This document shows positions 52,460 through 52,650 of a DNA stretch of 52,650 nucleotides, piece after piece (the first letter of the stretch is position 1; the number at the start of each line of letters is the position of its first letter). The notes below the pieces were generated by a model. That model was not told the origin of the DNA. It made no database searches and saw nothing but the letters and a program-made list of their open reading frames with translations. The translations under genes were made by a program, and so were the position numbers. This stretch comes from an uncultured Lachnospiraceae bacterium. GTDB taxonomy: Bacteria; Bacillota; Clostridia; Lachnospirales; Lachnospiraceae. The DNA lies in assembly GCA_910588655.1 (NCBI GenBank), contig CAJUPJ010000022.1, positions 1 through 52,650 of the forward strand, written 5' to 3'.

Positions 52460-52487
52460 ATTATCACAAAATACAATATCCATGCAA
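52460..52487 (-). promoter_or_regulatory. Candidate promoter of the asparaginase operon
   Basis: TTGCAT (52487-52482) and GATAAT (52465-52460), 16 bases apart on the minus strand, lie about 50 bases before ATG 52408. A small dyad (GTGTC/GACAC, 52444-52457 region) follows near the start of the transcript. Confidence 0.45.
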
Positions 52488-52555
52488 GGTATTGGGATAA
52501 TTTACGGTTTTTTGTTTTTTTGTATTTTTATATTTTTGTATAATGGACGCAGGGC

Positions 52556-52650
52556 TTTACATGTTCCACTAAATTATTCCATGACAGGGCACGCTCCCAT
52601 ATGCACTAACTTAGTAAGAATGCTGGCATTTGTAACCTGTCCGTTTTTCG
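52556..52650. other. Window-end intergenic sequence with a partial match to the palindromic elements
   Basis: GGCACGCTCCC near 52588-52598 matches the first bases of the core of element A (GCACGCTCCC at 31353-31362). The segment is flanked by GACAGG and CCTGTC, which are inverted. No gene is seen. The match is short and may be chance, or this may be a related element cut by the window edge. Confidence 0.3.

Overview
The window looks like a chromosomal stretch of a low-GC Gram-positive anaerobe, most likely a member of the Lachnospiraceae (Clostridia). The grounds are AT-rich sequence, strong AGGAGG-type ribosome binding sites, frequent TTG/GTG starts, secreted proteins that end in basic Ig-like domains instead of LPXTG anchors, MalFG-type sugar transporters without a local ATPase, and small families common in Clostridia (DUF951, DUF6171, DUF1294). 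Species cannot be named from the sequence alone. There are no rRNA, tRNA, CRISPR, phage or transposase genes that I can see.

Layout. (1) 1-1474: purC with its own promoter and terminator. (2) 1475-9343: a giant (about 2622 aa) modular secreted GH43 arabinanase with a G9 homopolymer at the end of its signal peptide coding region. (3) 9685-12584: a tight three-gene operon (CobD-like PLP enzyme, M18 aminopeptidase, DUF1294 membrane protein). (4) 12844-13824: a lone PD-(D/E)XK/Rpn-like nuclease-type gene. (5) 13923-19607: three secreted non-catalytic proteins, two built from a repeated aromatic-rich module that I suspect is a carbohydrate-binding module, one a LamG lectin. (6) 19815-25300: two divergent secreted GH43 enzymes (an arabinofuranosidase-like enzyme with an AbfB-like trefoil, and an endo-arabinanase). 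(7) 25673-26587: an ArsR-type regulator with a clean promoter and adjacent dyad. (8) 26604-29397: intracellular GH43 and GH51 arabinofuranosidases. (9) 29511-43396: a large transport locus with two substrate-binding proteins, two MalF/MalG permease pairs, an NHL-propeller/Yip1 membrane protein and a DUF5696 secreted protein. (10) 43764-45677: a third endo-arabinanase and a small membrane protein. (11) 45860-47123: DUF951 and hemolysin III family genes. (12) 47195-52408: an unrelated operon-like run (asparaginase, U32-like protein, YbaK, Nudix hydrolase, orphan family 5 binding lipoprotein).

How it works together (inference from families): the window reads as an arabinan (pectin side-chain) utilisation locus. 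Surface enzymes (three endo-arabinanases and one debranching GH43) and non-catalytic binding proteins hold and cut arabinan outside the cell; large binding proteins and two permease pairs import arabino-oligosaccharides, presumably powered by a shared MsmX-type ATPase encoded elsewhere; cytoplasmic GH43 and GH51 enzymes release arabinose. Arabinose catabolic genes (araA/B/D) are not in the window.

Most unusual signals: two inverted copies of an approximately 97-nt element (31323-31484 and 31735-31901), sharing a core but each enclosed by its own different long inverted-repeat arms, in an 0.9-kb gap that splits the transporter genes; the in-frame G9 tract in the giant arabinanase; the repeated candidate binding module; and the Yip1/DUF5696/double-permease assembly.
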